Shown: piece after piece, positions 20,710 to 31,735 of the stretch
Layout of the letters: the number at the start of each line of letters is the position of its first letter
How positions within the stretch are numbered: the first letter of the stretch is position 1
Source: Kalaharituber pfeilii
Lineage: Eukaryota; Ascomycota; Pezizomycetes; Pezizales; Pezizaceae
Direction: 5' to 3'
DNA: 64,000 nt
Assembly (NCBI GenBank): GCA_015179045.1
Contig: WHUZ01000039.1
Coordinates: forward strand, 62,001 to 126,000
The notes under the pieces: model-generated
The model's database searches: none
What the model was told of the DNA's origin: nothing
The model's input: the letters and a program-made list of their open reading frames with translations, nothing else
Position numbers and translations under genes: made by a program

Positions 20710-21994
20710 GTTAGCTGTCGCAGGTTATTCCGTCAGCCACGAAAGAAGCTTGCTCAAATTCCGGATCATGCAGGGCATTCGATTATTACTCACGATATAT
20801 AATACCAGGAACAATACCGAGGCAGCAGGGGCTCTGGCTAGGGTATATGTTTGCATTAATATACTCTTAGACCAGAGCGCATGCCTGCTGTCACAAGGAG
20901 TCATACTTGATTAAAGAGAGCCGTAACAGATCATGTGGGGTTGGGTCGCCTTCTATTTACCATTCAACCTTATCCGAAGATTCACGTTAGTTAAGCTGCA
21001 TACCGGCCGCCAACACCACCACCCCTGGTCGAGTCCCCTGCTGTTCCGTTATATTGCTGGTATAATCGTATAACCCCGTGAACGGCTGTACTTGGTATAA
21101 ACCCCTCCACTATTCGGCGGTCGGAGTTCCTGTCCACAATAGGAGCACAATGTGTACTAGTCCTATAATCCTTGATATATTGCAACTGCTAAGTAATACT
21201 TCCTCGTTCACACATGTTAAACATTTTCCGTTCACTGGCGCGCGATAACCTCGCACTTACCATTCCGAATTCGATATAAATTAACATTCGAGGTTTACAA
21301 CTGCCAACGCAGTGACGGTATCGTGTCTCCTTTGCATGTAGGGTAGCTTATCATGATTACTAGGAAGCCGTTCCGAAAACTCCGTGGGATCGTGCCCAAA
21401 ATATTACCGGTTTATGCAGGTAGAATGTTTGGCCATGTGACGCAAACAATAGTTATATTGGAAATGAAGAAAGTTAACTCAAGTAGGCATTGGCTTCGAT
21501 ATGAGCAGCCTATGGACCCTGAGAAAACGGAGAACATGGGCCCATGCTGAGAGTATCCACATGATCTTGTTCATCATGTAGACTTTTAATAACAACTCGA
21601 TAATTGATGAACGACTAGATTCTTAATTCTTCCTCAAAACTGTGGCGAATCTGTCCTCTCTAAGGACAAAATAATAACATAGTATAGTAACATAGCTAAT
21701 AAACGTAGCATGAGGTTGTCGTGCATTATCCTCTGTGAACAAAGCCTGTAAGGTGTGGTGCTCTGGACAAAGGCATTCTCTTTGTCAGGAGGGAGACTGT
21801 CCAGAGTCTTTGTCCAGAATACACCTTTGTTCGCAGAGTAGGCATTGTCCAGTTTAGCGCCCAGCGCTATACCGCAAGCCACACCCACATGCGGCAACAA
21901 CCGGACATTCTACAACTTCCGCAGGGATAAACACTATAGAGCAGGCAGACCAAACAGGGACTATTTTTTTTTTTTTTTTTTTCACTACACTTTC
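20710..21994. other. No gene seen
   Basis: No supported gene. Small frames at 20991-21185, 21353-21550 and 21634-21900 lack recognisable features. A poly-T run at about 21965-21982 may mark another old retro-insertion, but no TSD was found. Confidence 0.35.
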
Positions 21995-22006
21995 ACCCAC
22001 TGCAAT

Positions 22007-22041
22007 CTCGCCATAGCCCATAGGGCGGCACGCGAATAATG

Positions 22042-22074
<33 letters not shown>
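22007..22074 (+). mobile_element. LINE family A micro-insertion upstream of deuterolysin
   Basis: TSD CCCACTGCAAT at 21996-22006 and CCCACAGCAAT at 22075-22085 (one mismatch). The insert starts exactly at CTCGCCATAGCCCATAGGGC and ends in about 32 A. It lies about 150 bp upstream of the deuterolysin ATG, so it could affect that promoter. Confidence 0.88.
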
Positions 22075-22075
<1 letters not shown>

Positions 22076-22221
22076 CCACAGCAATATTCCCTGCATGGTA
22101 CATTGTCTATAAGTATCCCTATCATGCCCTCATGGTCACTATCTTATTGCACGTCTATCACGCAATCCTTTGCAAAGTACACACCTCGTCTGCCAGCTAG
22201 TGACTACATAGATTTGCCCAA

Positions 22222-23712
22222 ATGGTCTCTATCTCAATCACTACGCTGCTTGCCTTCCTCTCAACCTTTGCTGCCGCATCACCACTAGACAAGCGGGTCT
22301 CGCCTCTAGAGGTCGTCCTGAAACCAGCTGGTTCCAATGCTGTGGTCATTGTCTCAGTTACCAACACTGGCTCAAAGGACCTGAATGTCCTGAATCTGGG
22401 TACATTCCTGTCCGAGTCGCCGGTTGAGAAGGTCGATGTGTTCCGTGATGGTATATCCAAATTCACTTTTCTGAAGCCAATTTCAAAACGCTAATATCTT
22501 CGTTCTCTAGGTGAACGTCTCGAATTCAAAGGCCTCTATATCCGCTATGCTATGGATTCCCTAAGCGCAGACGACTTTACCCTCATCCCCGCCGGCAAAA
22601 CCGTTTCCAAAACCGTCTCCCTCGCCGGCCTCTATGACTTTTCCGTCTCCGGCAAATACAACGTCGTTGCGCATGGTGCGCTATCCTTCGAAGATGCACT
22701 CAGCCTTGGCAGGCCGGCAAAGCGAGCCAATGGACCTCCATCTAACGCGGCCGAGTTCAACAGCAATGAACTCGAAATCGAGGTCGACGCTGTGGAAGCG
22801 GCAAAGGTTGAGAGCTTGTCTGTGTTTTTTGGAAAAGCGAGTCGTGATGACGGGGTGCTCAGGGACTAGGCAAAGTGCGTTGGCGAGTGCACTGTCCAAT
22901 GCGGCGACAATTGCAAGCCGAGCAGCTACCGCTGCGTCGTCTGGAAGTGCAACAAAGTAAGTCTATCCAGTACCTCGGCAGAGTTCTGAAGGGCCGACTG
23001 CGGGGCCCGTGCAGGCCAGTCCGGGCCAGTCTAGGCCATACTTCGGGCCGCTTTCCTATTTGGCAGCCTGCACCAGCCTGGGCCAAACGAAGGGGGAGCC
23101 AGCTTGCCACAGCGGGTTGCAGGCTGGCACGGACCTCCGGCGGCCAAGGCTGGTGGACTGGCCGGGCCGGTTGAGCAGCTGGCCCTTCGCGTGGGCCTAC
23201 CAGGACATCTGCTGACCGGGGTCACCGCCACAGGTTCCAAGAGTTTTTCCGCACTACATCCTCCAGCACCAGGAGCACGGTTGCAGCGCGGCTGAGAGCT
23301 ATTGCCTCTGCCGCGTCTTCGACTAACTCCGGCAACATCCGATACTACTGCAACGACCCGGCGGGAGCATGTAGGTCTAAGTGAGTACCGTCAACCCAAG
23401 CCATGGGTCAATGCCAGTCGCTAACTCGCACTTACCCACAGCGTCATTGCCTACACTCTTCCCTCTTCAAACATCGTAGCAAACTGCGATATCTTCTACA
23501 ACTCGCTTACAACCGTGGCTCGCACCTGCTACAGGCAAGACCGCGCAACGACCGTGATTCACGAGCTGACGCACGCTCCTGGGGTCTACTCTCCCCATTG
23601 CCGTGACTACGCGTACGGATATGCACAGTGCACGGCGTTGTCCGCAAGCCAGGCAGTGCTGAATGCGGATAATTATGCTCTGTTTTCGCAGGCAGTGTAT
23701 TTAGGATGCTAG
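22222..23712 (+). pseudogene. Deuterolysin (M35 metalloprotease) with one frameshift
   Basis: Secreted neutral zinc protease precursor. Exons by eye are 22222-22450, 22511-22956, 23234-23380 and 23442-23712. ATG starts a signal peptide MVSISITTLLAFLSTFAAA, then a propeptide (VSPLEVVLKPAGSNAVV.. ERLEFKGLYIRYAM.. LYDFSVSGKYNVVAHG). After SLSV a T run at about 22825-22830 shifts the frame. The other frame gives FLEKR (a likely Kex2 site) and then the mature start (MTGCSGTRQSALASALSNAA). Introns restore [15 protein letters not shown]. The zinc motif [11 protein letters not shown] (His and Glu codons at 23560-23574) is followed by the Asp-containing CRDYAYGY, and the usual ending YLGC is present. 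One base separates it from an intact gene, so it may be a pseudogene or a sequence error. Intron 2 (277 bp) is unusually long and GC-rich. Confidence 0.88.
22957..23233 (+). other. GC-rich intron 2 of deuterolysin
   Basis: GTAAGT to CCACAG, 277 bp, against about 60 bp for the other two introns. It contains many GGCCAG/CTGGCC repeats in both orientations (for example CAGGCCAGTCCGGGCCAGTC and GGACTGGCCGGGCCGG). It looks like a GC-rich insertion that uses or extends the intron. Confidence 0.6.
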
Positions 23713-24130
23713 AAAATCACATGTAGTGTCCCAGGCCCCGCTGGACGGGAAGAGGTATTGCGACATAGGCACATGCTTTGAGAGCGAAAGGAGCGGTCGT
23801 AATGCGCCATGATGGGAGTATTGTTGGCTCCAGGAAGCTTCAGGATCTCTTATTGCAGTTTGTATATATTATGAAATCAAATAGAGTATGTATATCCAGC
23901 ATCATACTGTAGTGCTACACTAGACGTAGTATCTTGTACACTTCTGTGAACTGGCAACGGGCTGGATTTACCCCAAATGATCCACATACGACCTACCATC
24001 CACGCTGATGACTGTATGTAGGGATATGATATGTACAGTGGGACTCATTACATACAATACTATAACTAGATTCAGCCTTAGCATTGCCATCTTCAAGTTG
24101 AGTGTTTCGAAATAGTTTTTGAATATCTGA
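23713..24130. other. 3' flank of deuterolysin, no gene
   Basis: AT-rich sequence with no supported feature. It presumably holds the deuterolysin 3' UTR. Confidence 0.4.
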
Positions 24131-24132
24131 TA

Positions 24133-24347
24133 TGTTCTGGCCCACAGACGAACTTTTTTTTATTCGCGAACTGGCTAGGCCTATTCGCGAATCGGCTAAC
24201 CGCGTCAGAAACATATCATGTTTTTCACGGGGCCAGCCGATTCACAAACACCTGGCCCAGCGGCGAACATGAATGTACCTCTATGTGCCCACGTGTCTAT
24301 ATATGCCTGGTTTCGCGAATCACAATGTTCATCGGTAGGCCAGAACA
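24133..24347. mobile_element. MITE-like inverted-repeat element (215 bp)
   Basis: Inverted ends TGTTCTGGCCCACAGACGAA and, reversed from the right, TGTTCTGGCCTACCGATGAA, followed on both sides by ATTCGCGAA. The outer dinucleotide is TA on the left and TG on the right. The interior holds repeated TTCGCGAA and GGCCAG boxes. No coding capacity. The superfamily is uncertain. Confidence 0.6.
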
Positions 24348-26105
24348 TGGCTCATGAATTAGGCCTTGGATAGGTAATAGACGGGGTAGAAGCAGAGAGG
24401 TAGCAGATTTCGTCACTACATGATAGATTTATATCCGAATTCACAGATGATAGGCTTGTTCTAAAGTCGGCCCCGGAATTCCGGCTTCGCACGTAAGGAG
24501 GGCTTCATTACGTAGAACAAGAGCTTCCCAGAAGTAATAAAGAAGATCTGTACCGTTGGGTCCAATAAGGTTTTGATTGATTGAAGAGATGCAGAACAAA
24601 CAGGATTATATCCATGATCAACAATGCATGACGTGACTGCAAAACCATAACTAGACAGATAGGTGTAACATACAGGCAGGTGCAGAAGTCACGGGATGCA
24701 TGGCTTGCAACTAAGCGCTGTGGCGTGAAGTTGGTGCTGTGGCATTATTGCATGAATAATACACATGATAGCAACGTAATGTAGATCATAGATATGAGTT
24801 AAGTGAAAGAACAGAACAGCAACCAATAAAAAAATGAAACAGCAATCGAAAGAACATATGATATCCATTAGTAACCGCATACAGGTAATGTATATAAAGT
24901 GATAGCTCAAACACTTGTGGTGGATGTCATGTTTCGACAAAGCTCAGATGATAGCCCTACATACTAACAATATAACGCTTCAATAACCACTTAATTCTGT
25001 TGAGAATTGATAGAGTTATAGAATATTAAACTTAAAGAATGAAAAATAAATAGAATAAATATAATCTTTATTTATATTACTAGTTGCTAATAATCATCAT
25101 ATTATGTACAATAGAGAATTGCATATATTAAAACTACTTCAGCTTAGCTTTCCAACAATGTAAAAATTATGTAAATTGAATAAAAACTGATAGTGTAGTA
25201 TACGTTGAATTTGTTAGGTTAATAGTGTAGCAAAGGGATAAGATTGTGACTTGCTTAAATTGGATGCCTTGGCACTTCCAGGAATTCTTCTTTTAACTGC
25301 CTTTTCAGTCCATACAACCACCAAAATTTTAATTCTTGGCATCAACGCAATCCTTGTTACTACCACAATATAATACTGGAAATGGCGGAGGAATCCGGAT
25401 ATCTCTACCAAAGAGAATGACACTCCAAAATTTCACTTAGAGTAATAAGAATATGAGAAGTATATTCACTAAGTTTGTTATAGCCTGATCACTGCTCTGA
25501 TTTCCATAAATGTTTCCAAAGGGCGAGATGTCATCTGCCCACTCTGCTACCGGACTTTTTCTTGCTACACTCGCCTAAAATATGACGGTCGGAAGGCACA
25601 AACATCCACTCAACGTATAATGTTGCTTTCATACTCGATTCTGAACGAGAAAGATCGACCACGGCAACTTCGCTCCGCAACCTTTCGTGTGGAAGCGGCA
25701 CAGGCCACTGTTGTCGTTCGCTGCCGTCATAACCACAGAACCTGTGTTTATTGACATCTCCTCGGCCCCGCTTTGTGAAATTGCCCAAATCCCCTCTAGA
25801 TCTACAAGGTTTCCTAGAACGGGATAGCGGCAGAGAGGTACTGCAAGCCTTCTTCGCATCCACCCTTCCATTCCAATATTTCTCTTGGAACAACACGATT
25901 GATGTAGTTGTACCAAACCCTTTATGAAAGAGAGTAGTACGAGTCTGGTATTCCCTCAACTAGCTACTTGCTCCTCGCACGTTTATTCTCCTAGACCGTA
26001 AGATGCCTTCCTAGTATATTCAAGCCGTCAATATTAGGCATTTGAACCTCCACCCTGCAGCAGGCTCAACTCACAGTTGCACCTCTGAACCTTTGGTGCT
26101 ATCCA
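24348..26105. other. AT-rich intergenic stretch
   Basis: No supported gene. The minus-strand frame at 25531-25959 (142 codons) opens with TTG and matches nothing I recognise. Confidence 0.35.
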
Positions 26106-26398
26106 AACAGATTTGACCCGTAATGTGCATCTGCATTCAATTTCGAACTGTGATGGCAAAGAATCTCCGAGTGCGACAATCCAATCCAATAGTGCAGTTT
26201 CGTGCGTTATACACTGCCATCAAATCCGCATAAACGGTCCCAATTCAATCCTCAATCATGGTAAATTTCATAGACACTTCCACGTGATTATTGCTATTCA
26301 CCGGCGTAAGCCGTTCCTCTGCGCCCTCGGATGCACTTTCAGATCCATCATCTTTGTCTATAATTTTCTTTTTATTCTTCTAGTTCTTCTCGCCATAG

Positions 26399-26444
26399 CC
26401 CATAGGGCGGCACGCGAGTAATGAAATAAAAAAAAAAAAAAAAA
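26399..26444 (+). mobile_element. LINE family A micro-insertion (46 bp)
   Basis: TSD TCTTCTAGTTCTT at 26386-26398 and 26445-26457. The insert starts exactly at CTCGCCATAGCCCATAGGGC and ends in poly-A. Confidence 0.93.
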
Positions 26445-26680
26445 TCTTCTAGTTCTTAATAGACGACTTGTCATTTGGCTTTGCTGCTGATATAGATCTC
26501 TTCGATCTACCAGGTTTGGGAACCGACTGCAATGTATTCCTCAATTTAACTTTGACTAACTTGCATTCCGATACAGGCTCCTCCTCCTCTACCACATCTA
26601 GCAAACACATAGCCCCCCCCATCCACATCAGGGGGGCTCAACAGCTAAAAACGATCTGGAGACGCAGCAAGACCGGCCTT

Positions 26681-26893
26681 TGTTGAACCGACGGTGTAAT
26701 CCTAGCACCGACACGGAGGAATTATAGGCCGGCGGGTTGACTGATGGTTGACTGTGGCGTGTGAAAAGTTTTTACTGTGGCAATTGTGAAGGTCGCTGTG
26801 AAGGACATATAAGTCACGGGTCCTGTGCATACTGGAGACTTCTTCTGTAATTAATTAATTAACTCTCTCCGCTCGAAAAGCGTGACTTCTTGA
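26681..26893 (+). repeat. Copia 5' LTR
   Basis: Starts TGTTGAACCGACGG and ends ACTTCTTGA, so it lacks the usual CA at the 3' end. It contains ACATATAAG, a TATA-like box, at about 26810. Confidence 0.95.
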
Positions 26894-26907
26894 GGTTATG
26901 AGCCCGG
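26894..26907 (+). promoter_or_regulatory. Primer-binding site matching initiator tRNA-Met anticodon arm
   Basis: GGTTATGAGCCCGG directly follows the LTR. Its complement CCGGGCTCATAACC contains the CAT anticodon within the typical eukaryotic initiator tRNA-Met anticodon stem-loop, not the tRNA 3' end. This is the half-tRNA priming arrangement known from Ty5 and Drosophila copia. Confidence 0.7.
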
Positions 26908-26937
26908 AGCTCCACTAGCCAAACACGTTACCTATTC

Positions 26938-27118
26938 ATCACTCGTCGCTCATCGGAGCCTATCACTCGTCGCTCATCGGAGCCCATCACTCGTCGCTCA
27001 TCGGAGCCTATCACTCGTCGCTCATCGGAGCCTATCACTCGTCGCTCATCGGAGCTTATCACTCGTCGCTCATCGTCACTCATCAATCGTCGCTCATCGG
27101 AGCCCATTACTCGTCAAG
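26938..27118 (+). repeat. 24-bp tandem repeat in Copia leader
   Basis: About seven copies of TATCACTCGTCGCTCATCGG AGCC, the later ones shortened. It lies between the primer site and the Gag ATG, so it is transcribed in the leader or packaging region. Confidence 0.9.
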
Positions 27119-27141
27119 CTCATCATTTGCTGCTTACCACT

Positions 27142-27858
27142 ATGTCGTCAGAAGGCGCCTCCTCCTCTTCTTTCTCTATAGCGAAATCCACGTCAACTCT
27201 CGACATTTCCGAAGTACTGAAAATCACCCCTCGCATCTCCAAAAAGTTGTCAAATGAAGATAACTATCCTGCGTGGGCCATTGAGGCCACGCGCCAGCTT
27301 CGGAGACAGAAGCTGCTTCAAATAGTAACTGGAAACGAAATCGAACCACCCTCCAACTCAACAGATCTCGCTTTATGGCAGGATAAAAGCGATAAAGCAC
27401 TAGACTATATTATGGAAAGCTGTGAAGAAGAGCCACAACTAATGATAAGAGGAGCATCAACAGCAGCGGAAGCTTGGAAGATCCTTAAAGAAACTTACGA
27501 AGGAAGAACTAGAACCCATCTCGCTGCTCTGTTTTTTAATGTGGTACAATTACGGTTTGATGATCGAAAAATGACGATTACTGACCATATCATGGCCTTC
27601 GAATCCCATTGGCTTAAGTTAGCTACCAGTGTCGCCAGTGTCACCGCCGGCACTACATCGCTAGCAGCTGGAATTAAGAACTTCACAGTCACTGATTCCT
27701 GGAAGGCGACCGCATTACTCAACACTCTTCCTAAAATTCAACCCTATATCAATATTATCGACAATATTACAACCAAGGAAGACGTACCAACATATTCGAA
27801 TGTGGTTCTCAGACTCAAGGAAATTTCGCGACCTACTAGCAAAAAAGCACAACTCTAA
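27142..27858 (+). CDS. Copia Gag (nucleocapsid precursor)
   Basis: ATG at 27142 (MSSEGASSSSFSIAKST). The body has the UBN2/retrotrans_gag pattern (NYPAWAIEATRQLRRQKLL, LWQDKSDKALDYIMESC, AEAWKILKETYEGRTRTHL, LLNTLPKI). It ends KEISRPTSKKAQL. Near 27822 the run GGAAATTTCG shifts the frame: the other frame carries on RKFRDLLAKKHN and then a CX2C..HX4C knuckle (CGFCKARGFPGTSHTESEC) at about 27905. Gag packages RNA and forms the particle. The shift looks like a one-base insertion in an A run and not a known +1 slippery site. Confidence 0.88.
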   Translation: MSSEGASSSSFSIAKSTSTLDISEVLKITPRISKKLSNEDNYPAWAIEATRQLRRQKLLQIVTGNEIEPPSNSTDLALWQDKSDKALDYIMESCEEEPQLMIRGASTAAEAWKILKETYEGRTRTHLAALFFNVVQLRFDDRKMTITDHIMAFESHWLKLATSVASVTAGTTSLAAGIKNFTVTDSWKATALLNTLPKIQPYINIIDNITTKEDVPTYSNVVLRLKEISRPTSKKAQL

Positions 27859-29910
27859 GGATGAACCTGAACCGGCAGCTGCCTTTGTCACTACCAGGAT
27901 ACCATGTGGATTTTGTAAGGCTCGAGGCTTCCCAGGCACATCGCATACCGAATCAGAGTGTCGAACCAAGAAGAGAGAGCAAAACCGAACTTCCAAGCAA
28001 GCAAATACAACTGAATCAACTAGTACCGAAACGAACACTACAGAATGGCTAAACTTTGCCTTTAATACCGAAGCCAGTACTACTGTAACTACCACCTCCG
28101 AAGCTGCATGGGCTCTCGATTCAGCATGTTCTCAACATATGACGCCCTACCTAGAAGACCTTGTTGATGCGCAACCTCATATAGAGCCTATTAAAAGCTC
28201 AGCAGGAACTAGGATGTACTCATCTCATATTGGGACAGTATCAGTGGCCGGACTTTGGCTAAATAATGTGCTTGTTGTGCCAGAGTTATCACGGAGACTT
28301 GTGAGCTTAGGGGTACTTGAAAACGAGGGGGCAGAAATGCACATAGGAAAGGCTGGCAGGAAAATATCTCTTAAAGGCATAGAATGCAAGCTTAGGAAGG
28401 AAGGAAATCTATACATGTTCGAGAATAAGGTAGAAGAAGCACATGCAAGTATGAGTGAATGGCATGAAAGGTACGGCCATCTCCCCCTGTCCGCTTTCAA
28501 GAACATTCAAGAAGCTCCATCATCTCTCCACACTTCCCAACTACAATGCGAAGCCTGCATGAAAGGAAAGATGAGCAAGCCTCCATCCCCTGCCCAGGAG
28601 TCGATCAGAACGACATCTATAGGTGAACTTATTCATTCAGATGTTTGTGGACCACTTCCGATTCAGAGCCTCAATAACTGTCGGTACTTCGTCACCCTTA
28701 TTGATGATTATTCTCGACTGTGCATCGCCAAATCGATTCCAAACAAAGGAGTTGCTGCTGAAACACTTCAGTTGATGATTCAACAATTCACTACCATGAC
28801 TGGGAAACCAATAAGGGCCTTGAGGACAGATCATGGAGGAGAGTTCAAGTCGAAAACTTTCCTTCAATGGCTTGAACAGCAAGGCATTATCAGCCACCCC
28901 ACAGTTCCCTATCACAGTGAGACAAACGCTGTAGCTGAAAGACTGAACAGAACACTTATGGACTTAGTCAGGACCAATTTGCATGGGAGTGGAATGCCTA
29001 AGAATACATGGAATCTAGCCTTGGAGTACTCGGTTTTTGTCAAGAATAGAATTCCGCACCGGTCATTGAAAGGCAAGTCGCCACTTGAGGTCGCAGTACC
29101 TGGTATCAATATTCAGGCGCAAAGACAGCAGTTCAGACCGTTTGGAGAGAAAGTGTTCGCCCATACATACACAGACAACAAACTAGGTGATAAGGCAATG
29201 GTGGCACGGATAGTAGGATTTACACCAACATATGGGGTATACAAAGTCATTTTACCAGATAGACGAGTTACCCTGGCTAAGAATCCTAAACCCCGAAAAG
29301 AATCACAAGTAACATCTCTAATAGACCCTTCAATCGAACTTTCAGTACCCAAACCAGTCCAAATACCTATCGATTCGGCAACTATGCCAGGTCAGTTCCC
29401 TCAAACACCGGTAAAGCAGGTCTCTCAAGAATCAACAACCGGGGTAGCGAGAAGTACGGCGAAACCGGTGACTCAGTTGAGACTACCACCACCAGCATCA
29501 TCAAGCCAACCTATGAATTTGCCAGAGCAATCAGAACCTTGGTGGCAAAAGTATGGTGATACCTTCCCGGAAGCAGCAAGACAACGAGCGGCAGAATTCC
29601 AGCTACAACAAGAGTTCCAAGCGTCAAAATCTATAAGTGATGAGAGGCCGACCAGAGTCCCAAAACCAATCAAACGATTTGACCCCTCGGACCCCTCCAC
29701 CTATGTAACAGAAGCGTGTCTGACTATTCAAGAGGCACTACAGAGTCCGGAGGCAAATCACTGGCAGGACGCACTTCAGCGAGAGCTTAAGCAGCTAGAG
29801 AAATACCAAGTTTTTGAGTGGGTAGATCAGGTACCAGCAGGAGCCACAACAGTAGATACAAAGGTAGTACTCCGAATCAAGTCAGAGCTAGATCCCACAA
29901 ACCCAAGAGG
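27822..29910 (+). pseudogene. Copia Pol part 1: protease, integrase, RT start
   Basis: The frame runs from the Gag shift to a stop at 30043 but is homologous only to about 29910. The aspartic protease motif is ALDSACSQHM (from about 28111). The integrase zinc region is EWHERYGHLP.. QCEACMKGKMSK. The catalytic core has Asp in HSDVCGPLP (about 28636), Asp in LRTDHGGEF (about 28825) and Glu in VAERLNRTLMD (about 28936), followed by a proline-rich linker and the RT entry (WQDALQRELKQLEKYQVFEW, VVLRIKSELDPTNP). A one-base deletion near 29908 moves the RT into another frame. Confidence 0.9.
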
Positions 29911-31215
29911 TATAAAGCAAGGCTTACAGCCAGAGGATTTACTCAACGACCTGGAATCGATTACCACGAGACATTTGCACCAGTCTGCAGGGCCGAATCC
30001 TGGCGACTCGCACTTCACCGAGCTATACAGAGAAACTGGGTAGTTGAGCAATTTGATATAGAAGCTGCATACCTGAATTCACCAGTTACTGAAGAACTCT
30101 ATATTAAAGACTCACATTTTACTGGTACTCGAGCCTGGAGACTCAAGAAGGCACTCTACGGATTAAAGCAAGCGGCACGGAATTGGAATACTGTCCTCCA
30201 TGACTTACTACTTTCAGCTGGGCTCTCCCAATGCAAGGATGATTTAGGCCTATACTTCAGTAACACAACCGTCATAACTGTCCATGTTGATGACCTGCTC
30301 GGAACGTTTGCCTCGCAAGACGAATGTGAACAACTCGTCAAACACCTATCAACATATGTTACAGTCGAACGGAAAGGCAAGCCCAGTCTATTCCTTGGAG
30401 TGCACCTTAGCTGGAGCTCAGAAACAGTCATGCTTTCAATGGCAACAGCGATCCGAGAGGTTTGCCAGCAACATGGAATCATTCAGCATGCACCTCACCC
30501 ATACCAGGACCTAGAAATGAATGGGACACCTCTGCCGAATCCAAAACCCTTTCAGTCTCTTATAGGGGCACTACTCTTCATAGCTCGCATGTGCCGCCCT
30601 GACATCAGGTATGCAGTCAGTAGGTTATCCAGGAGAACAGCATCACCATCAGAATCAGATCTGCAAGCAGCAAGACGGGTGGCAGCTTACCTTCTTGGGA
30701 CCGCAAATGAAGGGATAGAGTTAGGTAAGGGACTCGGACAAGATCTCAGAATAATAACCGATGCGGGTGAGGAACAATTGGAGGAAAAAGCAACCACGGG
30801 TATTCTGGTAATGATGGGAGATGCACCCCTGGGATGGCAGAGTAGAAAGCAGGATGTGGTGACCCTTTCCTCTACTGAAGCGGAATATATAGCTCTGGGG
30901 GAGGCTGCACAAGAGGCCTTATGGTGGGGAAAAATATTGAAGGACCTAGACAGCAGAGACACATTTGTTCCACATGTGTTTTCAGACAGTACCGGGGCCT
31001 GCAAACTGTCAGACAACCCGGAATTCCACCAGCGGACTAAGCACATCAGGCGGCGCCATCACTTCGTCAGGGAATGTGTGGAGAATGGAGAGCTTCTTGT
31101 TTCGTGGATATCAGGGAAGGAGAATCCAGCTGATGGGCTAACCAAGGTATTAACAGGACAGAAGTTTACGAAGTTCAAAGAGTACCTAGGAATGATGATT
31201 GGGAGGAAATATTGA
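29911..31215 (+). pseudogene. Copia Pol part 2: reverse transcriptase and RNase H
   Basis: Continues the RT: KRYKARLTARGFTQRPGIDY, ETFAPVCRAESWRLAL, FDIEAAYLNSPVTEELYIK, the catalytic box VITVHVDDLLGTF (from about 30274) and SLIGALLFIARMCRPDIRYA. RNase H has IITDAGEEQLEE, LSSTEAEYIALGEAAQEALW and SDSTGACKLSDNP.. RTKHIRRRHHF, ending in SGKENPADGLTKVL. The frame differs from part 1, so the element as read cannot make a full Pol. With apparently identical LTRs this could be a young mutation or an indel error in the assembly. Confidence 0.92.
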
Positions 31216-31332
31216 AAAAATGGGACCAAGATCTGGAAGGAAATATAATGTTGGGAGCGTTCATGTGGACTGGTGGACCGTGGCTGGCAATAATGGGTAT
31301 TGACTTTCAATGGGTGCTAGATTAAGAGGGGG

Positions 31333-31545
31333 TGTTGAACCGACGGTGTAATCCTAGCACCGACACGGAGGAATTATAGGCCGGCGGGTTGACTGATGGT
31401 TGACTGTGGCGTGTGAAAAGTTTTTACTGTGGCAATTGTGAAGGTCGCTGTGAAGGACATATAAGTCACGGGTCCTGTGCATACTGGAGACTTCTTCTGT
31501 AATTAATTAATTAACTCTCTCCGCTCGAAAAGCGTGACTTCTTGA
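31333..31545 (+). repeat. Copia 3' LTR
   Basis: Same 213 bp as the 5' LTR with no difference that I can see by eye. Preceded directly by the polypurine tract and followed by TSD GCCTT. Confidence 0.95.
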
Positions 31546-31678
31546 GCCTTCGCCCTCCATTACAGGTGCTGCCTTCAAAGCCTCAGCATCCTCCACATAC
31601 AATTCCTCCGGCGGCGACGGCAGGAGGGCTGGCCCCTTCCGTTTAAGCATCTGTATCAATTTCTCCACTGGCAACAAC

Positions 31679-31735
31679 CTTTTTTTTTTTGTGTGTCACA
31701 TGACCCCGCTTGCAGCTGTTCGCCATGGCAGGGCA
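31679..31735 (-). mobile_element. LINE family B micro-insertion (57 bp)
   Basis: TSD GGCAACAAC at 31670-31678 and 31736-31744. The insert is a poly-T with TGTG and the reversed family-B hairpin tail (CACATGACCCCGCTTGCAGC TGTTCGCCATGGCAGG). Confidence 0.9.

Larger units (their letters stand above)
26681..31545 (+). mobile_element. Ty1/Copia LTR retrotransposon, near full length
   Basis: Two 213-bp LTRs (26681-26893 and 31333-31545) that I read as identical, starting TGTTGAACC and ending GACTTCTTGA. The 5-bp TSD GCCTT lies at 26676-26680 and 31546-31550. Order: LTR, primer site, tandem-repeat leader, Gag, protease, integrase, RT, RNase H, polypurine tract AAGAGGGGG at 31324-31332, LTR. The integrase-before-RT order defines Copia. 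The Gag/Pol reading is broken twice by single-base shifts. Confidence 0.97.

Noticed and set aside
26681..31545. Programmed frameshift between Copia Gag and Pol
   Set aside because: The overlap has no recognisable slippery site, and homology passes at a short A run, so a plain indel is more likely.
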